Shown piece after piece: positions 15,323-24,369 of a DNA stretch of 64,000 bases. The first letter of the stretch is position 1; each line of letters begins with the position of its first letter. Position numbers and translations under genes: made by a program. Under the pieces are notes generated by a model. That model made no database searches and was not told the origin of the DNA. It saw nothing but the letters and a program-made list of their open reading frames with translations. Origin of the DNA: an uncultured Collinsella sp. (GTDB lineage Bacteria > Actinomycetota > Coriobacteriia > Coriobacteriales > Coriobacteriaceae); the NCBI GenBank assembly GCA_900552385.1, contig URZI01000002.1, forward strand, positions 124,001 to 188,000. Reading direction: 5' to 3'.

Positions 15323-16934
15323 TCTCTGCGCAAGAACAATAATCAAGAATCCAAAGTATATAACCTATCTTCTAATGTGCCTGCTCTCGCTTGTGGTTGG
15401 TCTCGCAATTCCTTTTCTGACGGGGCAACTGGTCAACAACTTTGTCGGTGTCGCGCGAGATGGGGAAAGCGCAATCGCCATCGGCGCTGAGATAGCAGCG
15501 CTGGGTATTATGCGAGCCGGTTTGAATTGCGTCAGTGAGCTGGTCTATGTCGATCTGCAAACACATGTGGGATTTGCATTGAATGAAGAGGTGATAAGTC
15601 ACGTTCAAAGGCTACCACGGGCCTTCTTTTCTAATTTTGATGCCTCCTATTACAACCAACAGATTAATCATGACGCTAACGATTTGGTGATATTTGTTAT
15701 AAACGCAAGTGTCCAAAGCGTGAGCAATATAGTGACGTTGCTTGTGGTGTTTGTTGTCCTGGCGACCATAAACGGTCACCTGGCAATGCTGTGTATGGCT
15801 CTGGGCATAATAGGTGGCGCGGTCTATTCGCTTTTCAAAAAGTGTTTGTTCGCAAGAAGTTTCGAGGCTCAAGAGCAGGAGGCTCGATTCTTTTCCGATC
15901 TGGAGAAGCAGCTTAGCAACGCACAATTTATCCGCAGACATGTTCTATTCGAGCTTTTCAAGCAAAGGCTTGAGCACTCTTTTGCAGAGCTATATCGTTT
16001 CGTTTATCAGAACCAGCAAATTAATGCGACCTTTACGTTTGCCAACACTGCCGTCACATCTTTGGCACAGGGTGGAATCTTGATCCTGGGCGCAAAGGAA
16101 GTTCTCGACGGCAATTTGCTGCCCGGCTATCTTATGACGGCGCTAAGCTATTACTCCTATTATTCTTCGGCTATTGAATTCTTCCTTGCGCTGGGCAAGG
16201 ACTATCAAACGTCAAAGGTATCCTACGAGCGTTTGCGGCGCTTGCTGGACATGCCCGAGGACTCAAACGGGGACATTATCCTCGATGATGTTTACGAGGT
16301 GAACTGTTCCGAGCTGGCATATAGCTATCCGGGGTCTGTAAAGACCGCGTTCGGAGACATTCGGGCTTCTTTAGAAAAAGGAAAGGTATACGCAATCGTT
16401 GGGTCGAACGGTTCCGGTAAGAGCACACTGCTGGATGTGATAAGCGGTTGCGATCCAGAAAACTGCAAGGGTGATATTTGGATTAACAGCAAGCCCCTGA
16501 GCTCTCTGGACCGTTATGCGCTGCGAAAGCGCAATATCGGGATTACGGAGCAGGAGCCGCCCCTGACCGAAGGGTCGATACGGGACAATTTAACTCTTTG
16601 CTGCAGAAGCGCTGAAGAGCGTGACCTTGAGAGCCTCATTGAGAGAATGGGGCTTAAAAAGATGGTCGATTCAAGTGGTGGACTTGATGTCGAGCTGGAC
16701 GATAGGCAGAACAATATTTCAGGAGGGGAAAAACAGAAAATAGCGATTATTCGCCAGCTGCTGAAAAACCCGGACGTGATGATGTTTGATGAGCCGACAT
16801 CTGCACTTGACAGCCAAAGCAAGCAGGCGTTTATCGAAATCCTTAAGGAAAGAAAGGGGCGACATATCACGGTCATCGCTACGCACGACCCTGTGCTTAT
16901 TTCGGCATGCGATGAAGTGATTGAAATTGCCTGA
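15315..16934 (+). CDS. ABC exporter, fused permease and ATPase (RiPP export)
   Basis: This 539-residue half-transporter has six transmembrane segments in the first 310 residues, then an ATPase domain. The domain shows Walker A GSNGSGKST near residue 357, signature NISGGEKQK, and Walker B VMMFDEPTSALD. There is no N-terminal C39 peptidase domain, so leader removal, if any, needs another protease. It overlaps the maturase gene by eight bases and is the last gene of the cluster. It is the likely exporter of the mature peptide. Confidence 0.85.
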   Translation: MFNLCARTIIKNPKYITYLLMCLLSLVVGLAIPFLTGQLVNNFVGVARDGESAIAIGAEIAALGIMRAGLNCVSELVYVDLQTHVGFALNEEVISHVQRLPRAFFSNFDASYYNQQINHDANDLVIFVINASVQSVSNIVTLLVVFVVLATINGHLAMLCMALGIIGGAVYSLFKKCLFARSFEAQEQEARFFSDLEKQLSNAQFIRRHVLFELFKQRLEHSFAELYRFVYQNQQINATFTFANTAVTSLAQGGILILGAKEVLDGNLLPGYLMTALSYYSYYSSAIEFFLALGKDYQTSKVSYERLRRLLDMPEDSNGDIILDDVYEVNCSELAYSYPGSVKTAFGDIRASLEKGKVYAIVGSNGSGKSTLLDVISGCDPENCKGDIWINSKPLSSLDRYALRKRNIGITEQEPPLTEGSIRDNLTLCCRSAEERDLESLIERMGLKKMVDSSGGLDVELDDRQNNISGGEKQKIAIIRQLLKNPDVMMFDEPTSALDSQSKQAFIEILKERKGRHITVIATHDPVLISACDEVIEIA

Positions 16935-16964
16935 CGGGCTAGTGGACCGCGCATATCAAATTCA

Positions 16965-17002
16965 GGGGGGGGCGGGCACCGTAGCTGGTGTCCGCCCCCC
17001 CC
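16965..17002. terminator. G/C-rich hairpin ending the RiPP cluster
   Basis: GGGGGGGGCGGGCACC pairs with GGTGTCCGCCCCCCCC, with one mismatch, around a 6-base loop between two convergent genes. There is no T-tract, but the stem is very stable. Confidence 0.65.
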
Positions 17003-17037
17003 TGGCTTAGGAGGCTTTAACCTGAGTGGTTCGCGAG

Positions 17038-17847
17038 CTAGCGGGCCTGCTTTACCTTGGCCGCTGCCTCGACAAACGACTTCCACAGGTTAAAGTCGGT
17101 CTCGAGCGTCATCCACGTGTACTCGGGATGCCATTGCACGCCCAAGCAGAAAGGCTGGCCTTCGACTTCGATGCACTCGGGAACGCCGTCGGTTGCCTTG
17201 GCGACCAAGCGCGTGCTTTTACCCAGACGATCGACGCAGCAGTGATGTGCCGAGTTGGTCTGGATCAGCCTGTGCCCGCCAACCGCGCGCTCCAGCAGCG
17301 AGCCCGGCACGACCTCGACGGGATGCACAGGGTCGTTGAGCACGTGGGTATGGCGCCACTGCGTGCGGCCCTCGCGAGCGCCCAGGCTCGGCACGTCCAT
17401 GCACAGGGTGCCGCCGGTGGCGACGTTGAGCAGCTGCGTGCCGCGGCAGGTGGTAAAGAGCGGCTTTTTGGCGCGGAGCACCTCGTCGACCAGCTTGAAC
17501 TCAAAACTATCACGGATCTCGCAGCAGAGGGTGGGGTCGTAGGGTCGATCATCGCCCCAACGTTTGGGATTGACATCCGGGCCACCGGGAATGGCGATGC
17601 CGTCGGCGATATCGACGTAATGACGGATGACCTCAATGTCCTCGGTGATGGACATCTGCAGCGGCAGGCCGCCGGCGGCAAGGATGGCATCGACAAAGAC
17701 ACTTGCGATTTCTTCGTTGGGGGAGAGCGTTTCGCTTAAAAACGGCTTTGCCCCTTCCCAACGCGGCGCCACCAGGATGAGTGGACGGTCGGCGGGGGCA
17801 ACGTCGACGTGCGGGGTATAGGACGAGGAGGTATGGGTTCCGATCAT
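17038..17847 (-). CDS. C26 family gamma-glutamyl hydrolase (class I amidotransferase fold)
   Basis: This cytoplasmic hydrolase of about 269 residues resembles PuuD and related gamma-glutamyl-gamma-aminobutyrate hydrolases. The nucleophile cysteine is in TTCRGTQLLN and the catalytic His/Glu pair in QWHPEY. AIPGGPDVNP is the family's oxyanion region. It follows the glutamate-type ABC importer in the same direction after an 87-base gap, which suggests a role in releasing or using glutamate from imported gamma-glutamyl compounds. That link is inference. The ATG at 17847 is chosen over 17883 on N-terminal plausibility; neither has a strong ribosome site. Confidence 0.82.
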   Translation of the reverse strand: MIGTHTSSSYTPHVDVAPADRPLILVAPRWEGAKPFLSETLSPNEEIASVFVDAILAAGGLPLQMSITEDIEVIRHYVDIADGIAIPGGPDVNPKRWGDDRPYDPTLCCEIRDSFEFKLVDEVLRAKKPLFTTCRGTQLLNVATGGTLCMDVPSLGAREGRTQWRHTHVLNDPVHPVEVVPGSLLERAVGGHRLIQTNSAHHCCVDRLGKSTRLVAKATDGVPECIEVEGQPFCLGVQWHPEYTWMTLETDFNLWKSFVEAAAKVKQAR

Positions 17848-17934
17848 AGGTGTTGCTTTCGAATCCGGGTGGACATGGTGCATGGGTGGCGCGGCGCAAA
17901 CGTTACTGATGAATTTGCCCGCGTGGCAATTGGG

Positions 17935-18699
17935 TTAGTGGCCCTTGATGGAGTTGAGGAAGTCCTGGGCGCGCTTGGTCTGGGGGTGGTCGAAGAACTC
18001 GTCGGGCGTGCCGGTTTCCACGATCTGGCCGTCGGCCATAAACACGACGCGGTCGGCTACGCGGCGGGCAAAGTTCATCTCGTGCGTGATGACGATCATC
18101 GTCATGCCCTGCTGGGCCAGACGGACCATGACCTCGAGCACCTCGTTGATCATCTCGGGATCGAGGGCACTCGTGGGCTCGTCAAAGAGCATGGCCTTGG
18201 GTTGCATGGCAAGCGAGCGGGCGATGGCTACGCGCTGTTGCTGGCCGCCCGAGAGCTGTGCGGGCACCTTATCGGCCTGCTCGGCCACGCCCACGCGGCC
18301 CAGCAGGTCCATGGCGCGCTCACGGGCTTCGTCCTTGGAGACGCCCAGCACATCGACCGGTCCCAGCATGACGTTCTGCAGGACGGTCATATGTGCGAAC
18401 AGGTTGAACTGCTGAAACACCATGCCCAGCTCGGCACGCATGCGGGCAAGGTCCTTGCCTTCCTGCGGTAGGGGCTCGCCCTCGATGAGGATCTCGCCCG
18501 AGTCGATGGTTTCCAGGCGGTTGATGGTGCGGCACATGGTCGACTTGCCCGAGCCCGAAGGACCGATCACAACGACGACCTCGCCGCGGTCGACTGAGAG
18601 ATTGATGTCGTTGAGGACGTGCAGATCTCCGTAGTGCTTATCGACGTGTCTGAGCTCGATCAGCGGCTGATTGCCGGTGGAAGAGGTGCTCTGTGCCAT
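17935..18699 (-). CDS. Polar amino acid ABC importer, ATPase subunit (GlnQ/GluA type)
   Basis: This 254-residue ATPase has Walker A GPSGSGKST, the Q-loop FQQFNLF, signature LSGGQQQRVA and Walker B AMLFDEPTSALDP. It energises uptake of a polar amino acid through the two permeases encoded just upstream. Together with the binding protein at 20364 the set matches the actinobacterial GluABCD glutamate system. It is separated from the upstream permease gene by 36 bases. Confidence 0.92.
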   Translation of the reverse strand: MAQSTSSTGNQPLIELRHVDKHYGDLHVLNDINLSVDRGEVVVVIGPSGSGKSTMCRTINRLETIDSGEILIEGEPLPQEGKDLARMRAELGMVFQQFNLFAHMTVLQNVMLGPVDVLGVSKDEARERAMDLLGRVGVAEQADKVPAQLSGGQQQRVAIARSLAMQPKAMLFDEPTSALDPEMINEVLEVMVRLAQQGMTMIVITHEMNFARRVADRVVFMADGQIVETGTPDEFFDHPQTKRAQDFLNSIKGH

Positions 18700-18735
18700 G
18701 GTGCTCGGCTCCTTATGACTCGAAATGGTAAAGCG

Positions 18736-19569
18736 TTAGCGGATGATGGTCGCGCCGGTCTTGTGCGAAACGTAGACAGCGGCCTTGTTGATCGCGACGT
18801 TGATGAGGATGTAGATGACCGCGATAACCAGGTAGACCGACACGAGGGCGTCGTAGTTGGTAATGAGCACGCGGGCGTTTTGCATGAGGTCGGGGTAGCT
18901 CACCACGTAGGCGACGGTGGTGTCTTTGACTACGACCACAAGCTGCGAAATCAACGACGGAATGATAAACCGAATAGCCTGCGGCAACACGATTTTAAAG
19001 GTGATTTTAGCTTTGGAGAGGCCGAGTGCCTGGGCGGCTTCGACCTGGCCGCGCGGCACGGCGTTGACGCCAGCGCGAAAGATCTCGGCGAGTACGCCAG
19101 CTGCGGCGAGCGCGACGGGAAGCGTGAGCATCCAAAAAGATGGCAGCGCGATCTTGTACTGGGGCAGCACCAAAAAGAAGAAGTAGATGAACAGCAGGCT
19201 CGGTACGCCGCGGAAGAAATCGGTGAGCACGCGGCAAACCAGTTGGAGCGGCTTAATGTCGCTGGTGCGGCCGAGCATAAGGGCTAAGCCCAGCACCAGT
19301 GCGATGGCGCCAGCGGTGAGTGCGACTTTAACAGTGCCCTCAAAGCCGGCAAGCAGGAACTTCCAGGTGGTGAGGTGCGTAAAGAAATACCAATAGTGGA
19401 CCGAAAGCTGGCCGGTCACATAGAAGCGCTGCAGTACCAGGATGGCGAGCGCGGCGACAGCAACAAGCGAGATGGCGGTGCCGATGCGAATCTTGGCGCG
19501 CATCTTGGGGCCGGGAGCCTCGTAGAGCGCATCGCGCATGGTGAGCGCGGAGGTGGAGTGCTTGCTCAT
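18736..19569 (-). CDS. Polar amino acid ABC importer, permease 2 (GluD-like)
   Basis: This 277-residue permease has the HisM/GlnP-type transmembrane fold, with five or so membrane segments after a cytoplasmic N-terminus of about 30 residues. The coupling-loop sequence (EAAQALGLSKAKITFKIVLP) contacts the ATPase. Its start overlaps the previous permease stop by four bases. Likely substrate: glutamate or a related polar amino acid. Confidence 0.9.
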   Translation of the reverse strand: MSKHSTSALTMRDALYEAPGPKMRAKIRIGTAISLVAVAALAILVLQRFYVTGQLSVHYWYFFTHLTTWKFLLAGFEGTVKVALTAGAIALVLGLALMLGRTSDIKPLQLVCRVLTDFFRGVPSLLFIYFFFLVLPQYKIALPSFWMLTLPVALAAAGVLAEIFRAGVNAVPRGQVEAAQALGLSKAKITFKIVLPQAIRFIIPSLISQLVVVVKDTTVAYVVSYPDLMQNARVLITNYDALVSVYLVIAVIYILINVAINKAAVYVSHKTGATIIR

Positions 19570-20225
19570 CGGAGGATCCTCACCTTCTTATCGATATAGT
19601 TGCCAATGTGGCTCACCACGAAGGCTGTGCCCAGGTAGCCGAGCGCCGAGATAAAGAACGCGGCGACGCCGCCGAGCGAGCGCGTGTTGATATAGCTCAC
19701 CACGCCGGTGAGCTCTTGCGGCTTAAGCGGCACCTGGCTGCCCAAGGCGGTAGTGAGCATGACGGCGATAAAGAGGTTAGTCATGGGCAGCACACTCGAG
19801 CGCAGTGCCTGCGGAATCACGATCTTGGCGAGGATGCGGCTGAAGCTCATGCCGAGCGAACGTGCGGCTTCCACCTGACCGACGCCGACGGTATTGATGC
19901 CGCTCATAAAGTTCTCGGAGCCAAAGGCCGAGCCCAAAAGGACCGTGGCGACGATAACGCAGGTGCGGTAGGGCAGGACGACCTTGAGCGGCGGCAGCGC
20001 ATAGACGACGATGATGAGCAGCGCAATGCCGGGGATGTTACGGAAGACCTGGACATACAGGTCGCCAAAGACGCGCAGCGGCTTGAGCGGCGACACGCGC
20101 ATCACGGTGACGGCAACGGCCAGCACCATGGCGATGGCAAACGACTCAAGTGTCATGCCCCAGGTTGCTAGCAGGGCGTCGATATAGTTCTGGCCATAGA
20201 GCGACCAGAGCTCGGAGAGACTCAT
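19566..20225 (-). CDS. Polar amino acid ABC importer, permease 1 (GluC-like)
   Basis: This 219-residue permease of the same family as its downstream partner carries the coupling loop EAARSLGMSFSRILAKIVIP. The two permeases form a heterodimeric channel. The ATG at 20225 follows GGAGGTCCGC. A hairpin in the gap to the binding-protein gene probably lowers permease expression relative to the binding protein. Confidence 0.9.
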   Translation of the reverse strand: MSLSELWSLYGQNYIDALLATWGMTLESFAIAMVLAVAVTVMRVSPLKPLRVFGDLYVQVFRNIPGIALLIIVVYALPPLKVVLPYRTCVIVATVLLGSAFGSENFMSGINTVGVGQVEAARSLGMSFSRILAKIVIPQALRSSVLPMTNLFIAVMLTTALGSQVPLKPQELTGVVSYINTRSLGGVAAFFISALGYLGTAFVVSHIGNYIDKKVRILR

Positions 20226-20249
20226 GCGGACCTCCTGCCGGTAAGGAAA

Positions 20250-20275
20250 GGGGCTCCCGTGTGTACGGAAGCCCC
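20250..20275 (-). terminator. Attenuator hairpin between binding protein and permease genes
   Basis: GGGGC and GCCCC arms, with an inner CCG/CGG stem, lie in the 138-base gap inside the operon. Such internal hairpins commonly keep the solute-binding protein in excess. Confidence 0.5.
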
Positions 20276-20363
20276 GACAACTCAGTGAGGAAACAGTTTA
20301 CCGCAATAAAGCGCATCATGCGTTTCCGTATGGTTTCGTTGCGGCTGTTACCAGGCTCGCTGC

Positions 20364-21359
20364 CTAGGCGCCGATCTCGGGCAGCTCGGGAACATTGGTG
20401 TCGCCCGTACGGTCGCCGATGCAGATCTGCCACAGCTCGGTCCAGGTGCCATCGTCCTCGATCTTCTTAAGGAAGTCGTTGACAAAGGCGACGCCGTCGG
20501 AATCGAGCGGCAGGCCGATGCCGTAGGGCTCCTTGCTGCCGAAGGGCTTGCCGGCAATCTTGTACTTACCGGGCTCGCGGACCAGGGCGCTCTGCTGCAT
20601 GTTGTTATCGATGACGTAGGCGTCAACGCGGCCCTGCTGGAGTGCCTGGCGGGCCTCCTCGTCGGTCTTGAACTCCTGCTGGCTGGCCTTGGGGGCGAAC
20701 TCCTCCAGGATGGCGGGGCCGTTGGAGCCGGACTGGACGGCGACGTTCTTGTCGGCAAGGTCGTCGACGCTCTTGATGTCGTCGTTATCGGCAAGCACCA
20801 GGATGGCCTGCTGGGTGTAGTAATAGGGGCCGGCGAAGGAGACGAGCTTCTTGCGCTCGTCAGTGATGGTGTAGGTGGCAAAGACGGCGTCGACCTGGCC
20901 GTTCTGCAGGACGGACTCGCGCGTGTCCGAGGTCACCTGGGTGATCTCGACCTTGTTCTCGCCCAAGATGTAGTTGGACAGAAGCTGCGCGATGCCGGCA
21001 TCGAAGCCGCGGGTCTGGCCGTCTTTCTCGTTGAGGAGGGAGAAGAGTGTGGAAGTCTGAACGCCACCGATCTTAAAGACGCCAGCGTCCTTGACGGCCG
21101 TGGCCCAGGTGCTGGCGGCGATGGCATCGTCATCGGCCTTGGGGCCGTTGTCGACGAGCTTGTCGAATGCCTTGGCGTCGAGCGTGGTGGAAGCTTCGGT
21201 ATCATTGGAGCTCTTGGAAGAGCCGGCGGCGGAACCCTTGTCGGCCTCGGCGCTGGTGTCGGAGCAGCCGGCAAGACCAAGGCCGGCGACGGTTGCGAAG
21301 GTAGCGGCGACAAAGCCGCGGCGGTCGAGAACGACCTGCTGGGAGAGGTTCTTGCTCAT
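20364..21359 (-). CDS. Amino acid ABC importer, lipoprotein binding protein (GluB-like)
   Basis: This 331-residue extracellular solute-binding protein of family 3 begins with a signal containing twin arginines (DRRGFVAAT) and the lipobox LAGC, so Cys32 is probably lipidated. A Ser/Glu-rich linker follows to about residue 60. The mature domain has DAVFATYTITDERKK and FAGPYYYTQQA, the ligand-binding hinge pattern of glutamate-type receptors. It is the first gene of the operon with 19566-20225, 18736-19569 and 17935-18699. AAAGGTG precedes the start. Confidence 0.9.
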   Translation of the reverse strand: MSKNLSQQVVLDRRGFVAATFATVAGLGLAGCSDTSAEADKGSAAGSSKSSNDTEASTTLDAKAFDKLVDNGPKADDDAIAASTWATAVKDAGVFKIGGVQTSTLFSLLNEKDGQTRGFDAGIAQLLSNYILGENKVEITQVTSDTRESVLQNGQVDAVFATYTITDERKKLVSFAGPYYYTQQAILVLADNDDIKSVDDLADKNVAVQSGSNGPAILEEFAPKASQQEFKTDEEARQALQQGRVDAYVIDNNMQQSALVREPGKYKIAGKPFGSKEPYGIGLPLDSDGVAFVNDFLKKIEDDGTWTELWQICIGDRTGDTNVPELPEIGA

Positions 21360-21474
21360 GGTAGAACACCTTTCTCAATAAAATCCCTAGCGGTTGAGTA
21401 GAGTTATACCCCATCGCGCTCAAATGGGTCAACACGAAATAACTCAGAAACATACTTACCTTATGGGTTATTCT

Positions 21475-21510
21475 ACCTACCAAAAAGGGACAGGTACCTT
21501 TGTGGTGGTT
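21475..21510. repeat. REP-like palindrome, degenerate copy
   Basis: ACCTACCAAA and TTTGTGGTGGT form imperfect arms around AAGGGACAGGTACC. The core matches the other REP-like copies. Confidence 0.6.
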
Positions 21511-21543
21511 CTGGCCGATGCAGCGGCATGCCTTACTGTTTTG

Positions 21544-21763
21544 TCTCGATCTGTAACATCTGCAGCCATTTTTGCCGAGTAACTGTTACAGATTGAGATT
21601 TTCTCTTCAGGGGAATTCGAATGTCTCGATCTGTAACATCTGGACGGACAAAAGGTCTCTATCTGTTACAGATTGAGACAAAGGCCAGGGACTAAGACGT
21701 CTTATTATCTAGATCTGTAACAGTTAGACGGGAATTCGGGCCATAGATGTTACGGATCGAGAT
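21544..21763. repeat. Tandem array of three related hairpins, about 80-base period
   Basis: Three inverted repeats follow each other: 21544-21558 with 21584-21598, 21624-21638 with 21664-21678, and 21707-21722 with 21748-21763. Each arm is a version of TCTCGATCTGTAACA. Spacers are about 25 bases and differ in sequence. GGGAATTCG also recurs between units. The array lies between the dxs terminator and the binding-protein promoter. It is not protein-coding and does not have CRISPR geometry. Confidence 0.85.
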
Positions 21764-21774
21764 ATTCGCACCGC

Positions 21775-21818
21775 GAAAAGAAAAACCTCCGCAGGGGTGC
21801 TTCCCTTGCGGAGGTTTT
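21775..21818 (-). terminator. Rho-independent terminator of dxs
   Basis: AAAACCTCCGCA pairs with TGCGGAGGTTTT, and on the minus strand the stem is followed by TTTTTCTTTT. It starts immediately after the dxs stop codon. Confidence 0.9.
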
Positions 21819-21819
21819 C

Positions 21820-23601
21820 TTACTCGTTGAGTAGTCTCACGGCTTCGGCGGCCATATTCTCGACCGTCATGCCGTTTTGCGCGAGCAGTTCGTTGGGATC
21901 GTAGCGGTCGGGGAAGCCCTTGGCGATGCCGAAGGTGCGCGTACGCAACGGCGTGCATGCCAGATAACATGCTACGTGCTCGCCCCAGCCGCCGTCCAAG
22001 ATGCCGTCCTCGAGGGTGACGACAACGCGATGCTCGGCGGCAAGGCTGTCGAGGAACTCGCGGTCGAGCTCGGTTGCGAAGCGCGGGTTGACGAGCGTGG
22101 CCTCGATGCCGTACTCGGCAGTCAGACGGTTTGCCACGTGCTCGCCCAGCTCAAAGAAATCGCCGAGCGCGAGCACGGCAACGTCGCGGCCCTGACGCAC
22201 CACGTTGTAGCGAACGGCGCTGTAGTCGGTGTCTTCGGCGGGCGCAAGGTCGGGACGGCTCACCAGGCCGATGCCCGGTACGCGGATTGCCACGGGATGC
22301 TCGCGGTGGTCGAGCGACCAGCTCAGCATGGACAGATATTCCTCCATGCAGGCCGGCGCCAAGTAGTGCATGTTGGGAAGACCGCCCAGCATGGAAATAT
22401 CAAAGAACGAAAGGTGCGTCTCGGACGTGGTGCCAAAGATCGACGCACCAAACACCAAAATGGTTGCCGGGGCGTCGTTGAGGCACAGGTCGTGCCACAG
22501 CTCGTCGTAGGCGCGCTGCAAAAACGTACCGTACACACCAAAGACTGGCTTGGCGCCCGAGCGCGCAAGCGCGGTGGCAAAGGTCACGGCGTGCTCCTCG
22601 GCAATGCCCACATCGACGAACTGTTTGCCGGCGGCAGCGCGAAGCTCGGGTGTAAAGCCCATGATGTAGGGCGTGGCGGCCGTGATGCCCACGACCTGCG
22701 GATCGCGCTCGATGGCGGCGCTGAGCGCCTCGCCTGTAATGTCGGCATAGGTGCGCGGTGCGGGCTCGCTCGGATGGCCCGGGCAGAGCTTGCGCCCAGT
22801 CGCCATGTCAAACGGACCAACGTGGTGCCAGCGCTCGGGGTCGCTCTGGGCCGGCTCAAAGCCCTTGCCCTTGGCGGTGGAGACGTGCAGCACGATGGGA
22901 TGATCGATATTGCGCAGTCCCTGCAGCGCGTCGACCAGGGCCAACACATCGTTACCGGCGTCCAGATAGCGGTAGTCGAGCCCCATCGCGCGGAAAACGT
23001 TGCGCTCACAGGTGCCGTTGCTGGCGCGCAGCTCGGCCAGATTGCGATAGAGGCTACCGTGGTTCTCGGCGATGGACTGGTCGTTGTCGTTGACGATGAT
23101 GATCAGGTTGCTGTCGAGCTCGGCGGCGTTGTTAAAGCCCTCAAACGCCAGGCCGCCCGAAAGCGAGCCGTCGCCAATGATGGTGATGACGTTGTACGCG
23201 TCACCCGCTAGGTCGCGCGCGTGGGCAAGGCCGCAGCCCAGGCTCACCGACGTGGAGGTATGGCCCATGGCAAACAGGTCGTGCTCGGACTCGTCGGGAT
23301 TGGCAAAGCCAGAAGCCTCACCATAACGCTCCGGATCGATATAGGTGTACGCGCGCCCAGTCAGCGCCTTGTGGGCGTAGGTCTGGTGCGAAACGTCAAA
23401 GACAATCTTGTCGATGGGGGAGTTAAACACGCGATGAAGCGCAACCGTAAGCTCAACGACGCCCAAGTTGGGGGCAACGTGCCCGCCGACGGCGGCGGAG
23501 CTTTCGAGGATTGCCTGGCGGATCTCGCCGCAGAGCAGCGGAAGCTCGGCGCGGTCGAGAGCCTTGACGTCCTCGGGCGTTGTCGTTTGCGTAAGCAGCA
23601 T
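21820..23601 (-). CDS. dxs: 1-deoxy-D-xylulose-5-phosphate synthase
   Basis: This thiamine-diphosphate enzyme condenses pyruvate and glyceraldehyde 3-phosphate, the first step of the MEP isoprenoid pathway. At 593 residues it is slightly shorter than most DXS proteins. GGHVAPNLG contains the conserved active-site histidine, GDGSLSGG begins the thiamine-binding motif that ends in NDND, and GIAEEHAVTFA is the pyrimidine-domain signature with its catalytic glutamate. Some positions differ from standard DXS (for example DVSHQTYAHK and AMGHTSTSVS), so it may be a divergent or second paralogue. It is a single-gene unit. Confidence 0.86.
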   Translation of the reverse strand: MLLTQTTTPEDVKALDRAELPLLCGEIRQAILESSAAVGGHVAPNLGVVELTVALHRVFNSPIDKIVFDVSHQTYAHKALTGRAYTYIDPERYGEASGFANPDESEHDLFAMGHTSTSVSLGCGLAHARDLAGDAYNVITIIGDGSLSGGLAFEGFNNAAELDSNLIIIVNDNDQSIAENHGSLYRNLAELRASNGTCERNVFRAMGLDYRYLDAGNDVLALVDALQGLRNIDHPIVLHVSTAKGKGFEPAQSDPERWHHVGPFDMATGRKLCPGHPSEPAPRTYADITGEALSAAIERDPQVVGITAATPYIMGFTPELRAAAGKQFVDVGIAEEHAVTFATALARSGAKPVFGVYGTFLQRAYDELWHDLCLNDAPATILVFGASIFGTTSETHLSFFDISMLGGLPNMHYLAPACMEEYLSMLSWSLDHREHPVAIRVPGIGLVSRPDLAPAEDTDYSAVRYNVVRQGRDVAVLALGDFFELGEHVANRLTAEYGIEATLVNPRFATELDREFLDSLAAEHRVVVTLEDGILDGGWGEHVACYLACTPLRTRTFGIAKGFPDRYDPNELLAQNGMTVENMAAEAVRLLNE

Positions 23602-23829
23602 CGTTGTGGGTTACTCCATGCGAATCGAGCGCCGGCGCTCCCTCGGCCGGCACAATTGCACAAAACAGTCTCGCACATTTTGGCGTTTGATATGTGACGG
23701 CGGCGCGGTAATTCGCCAACTGGCGGGGCAAAACGTTTTGTCCGATGCCATACTGATGTGTTCCATGATGTTTTTATCGATTGTGCACAGGCCGTGGCTT
23801 GTCGCCGTGAGTCGCTGGAAGGAGGCAGC

Positions 23830-24366
23830 ATGTCCGATGTCGTTCGTGCCGAGAAAATCGCGCACGAGGTCGACTATGCCGCCCGCCAGCTCGCCCAGGC
23901 GGGCCGTCTGGACCTGACGCGCGAGTTTATCCAGCATGGCGATGTGACGGTCTATGCACATGTGACCTCGGTGGCGCGGGCAAGTCTGTCCTTTGCCGAG
24001 CGCCTGGGCCGCGTCGGTGTCTCGGTCGACCGCGCCTCGTTGCTGCGCGGGGCCCTGCTGCACGATTACTTTCTCTATGACTGGCACGATCCCGACCCAA
24101 GCCATCGGCTGCATGGCTTTCGTCACCCGTTTTTTGCCCTGACGCGTGCCGAGGAAGATTTTGAGCTGACGCCGCGCGAGCGGAATATTATCGCGCGCCA
24201 TATGTTTCCGCTGGTGCCGGTGCCGCCGACGTGTCGTGAGGCTTGGATTGTGTGTCTGGCGGATAAATGGTGCGCGCTGCGCGAGACGGTCGCCGGTCGT
24301 CTGCGGCGCAAGGACGAGGCGGACGATGGCGTGAGCAGCGAATCGAGCGAGAAGAGGAGAGGGTAG
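23830..24366 (+). CDS. HD domain phosphohydrolase
   Basis: This small 178-residue protein carries the HD metal-binding signature ALLHDYFLYDWHD near residue 75 and further histidines (GFRHPFFA, ARHMFPL) that complete the site. It probably hydrolyses a phosphoester in a nucleotide or related molecule; the substrate is unknown. The ATG at 23830 follows GGAAGGAGG. The next gene begins three bases after its stop, so the two form an operon. It is divergent from dxs. Confidence 0.8.
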   Translation: MSDVVRAEKIAHEVDYAARQLAQAGRLDLTREFIQHGDVTVYAHVTSVARASLSFAERLGRVGVSVDRASLLRGALLHDYFLYDWHDPDPSHRLHGFRHPFFALTRAEEDFELTPRERNIIARHMFPLVPVPPTCREAWIVCLADKWCALRETVAGRLRRKDEADDGVSSESSEKRRG

Positions 24367-24369
24367 ACG

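Noticed and set aside
21544..21763. CRISPR array
   Set aside because: Repeats are inverted pairs with about 80-base periodicity and variable arms, not direct repeats with uniform spacers, and no cas genes are near.
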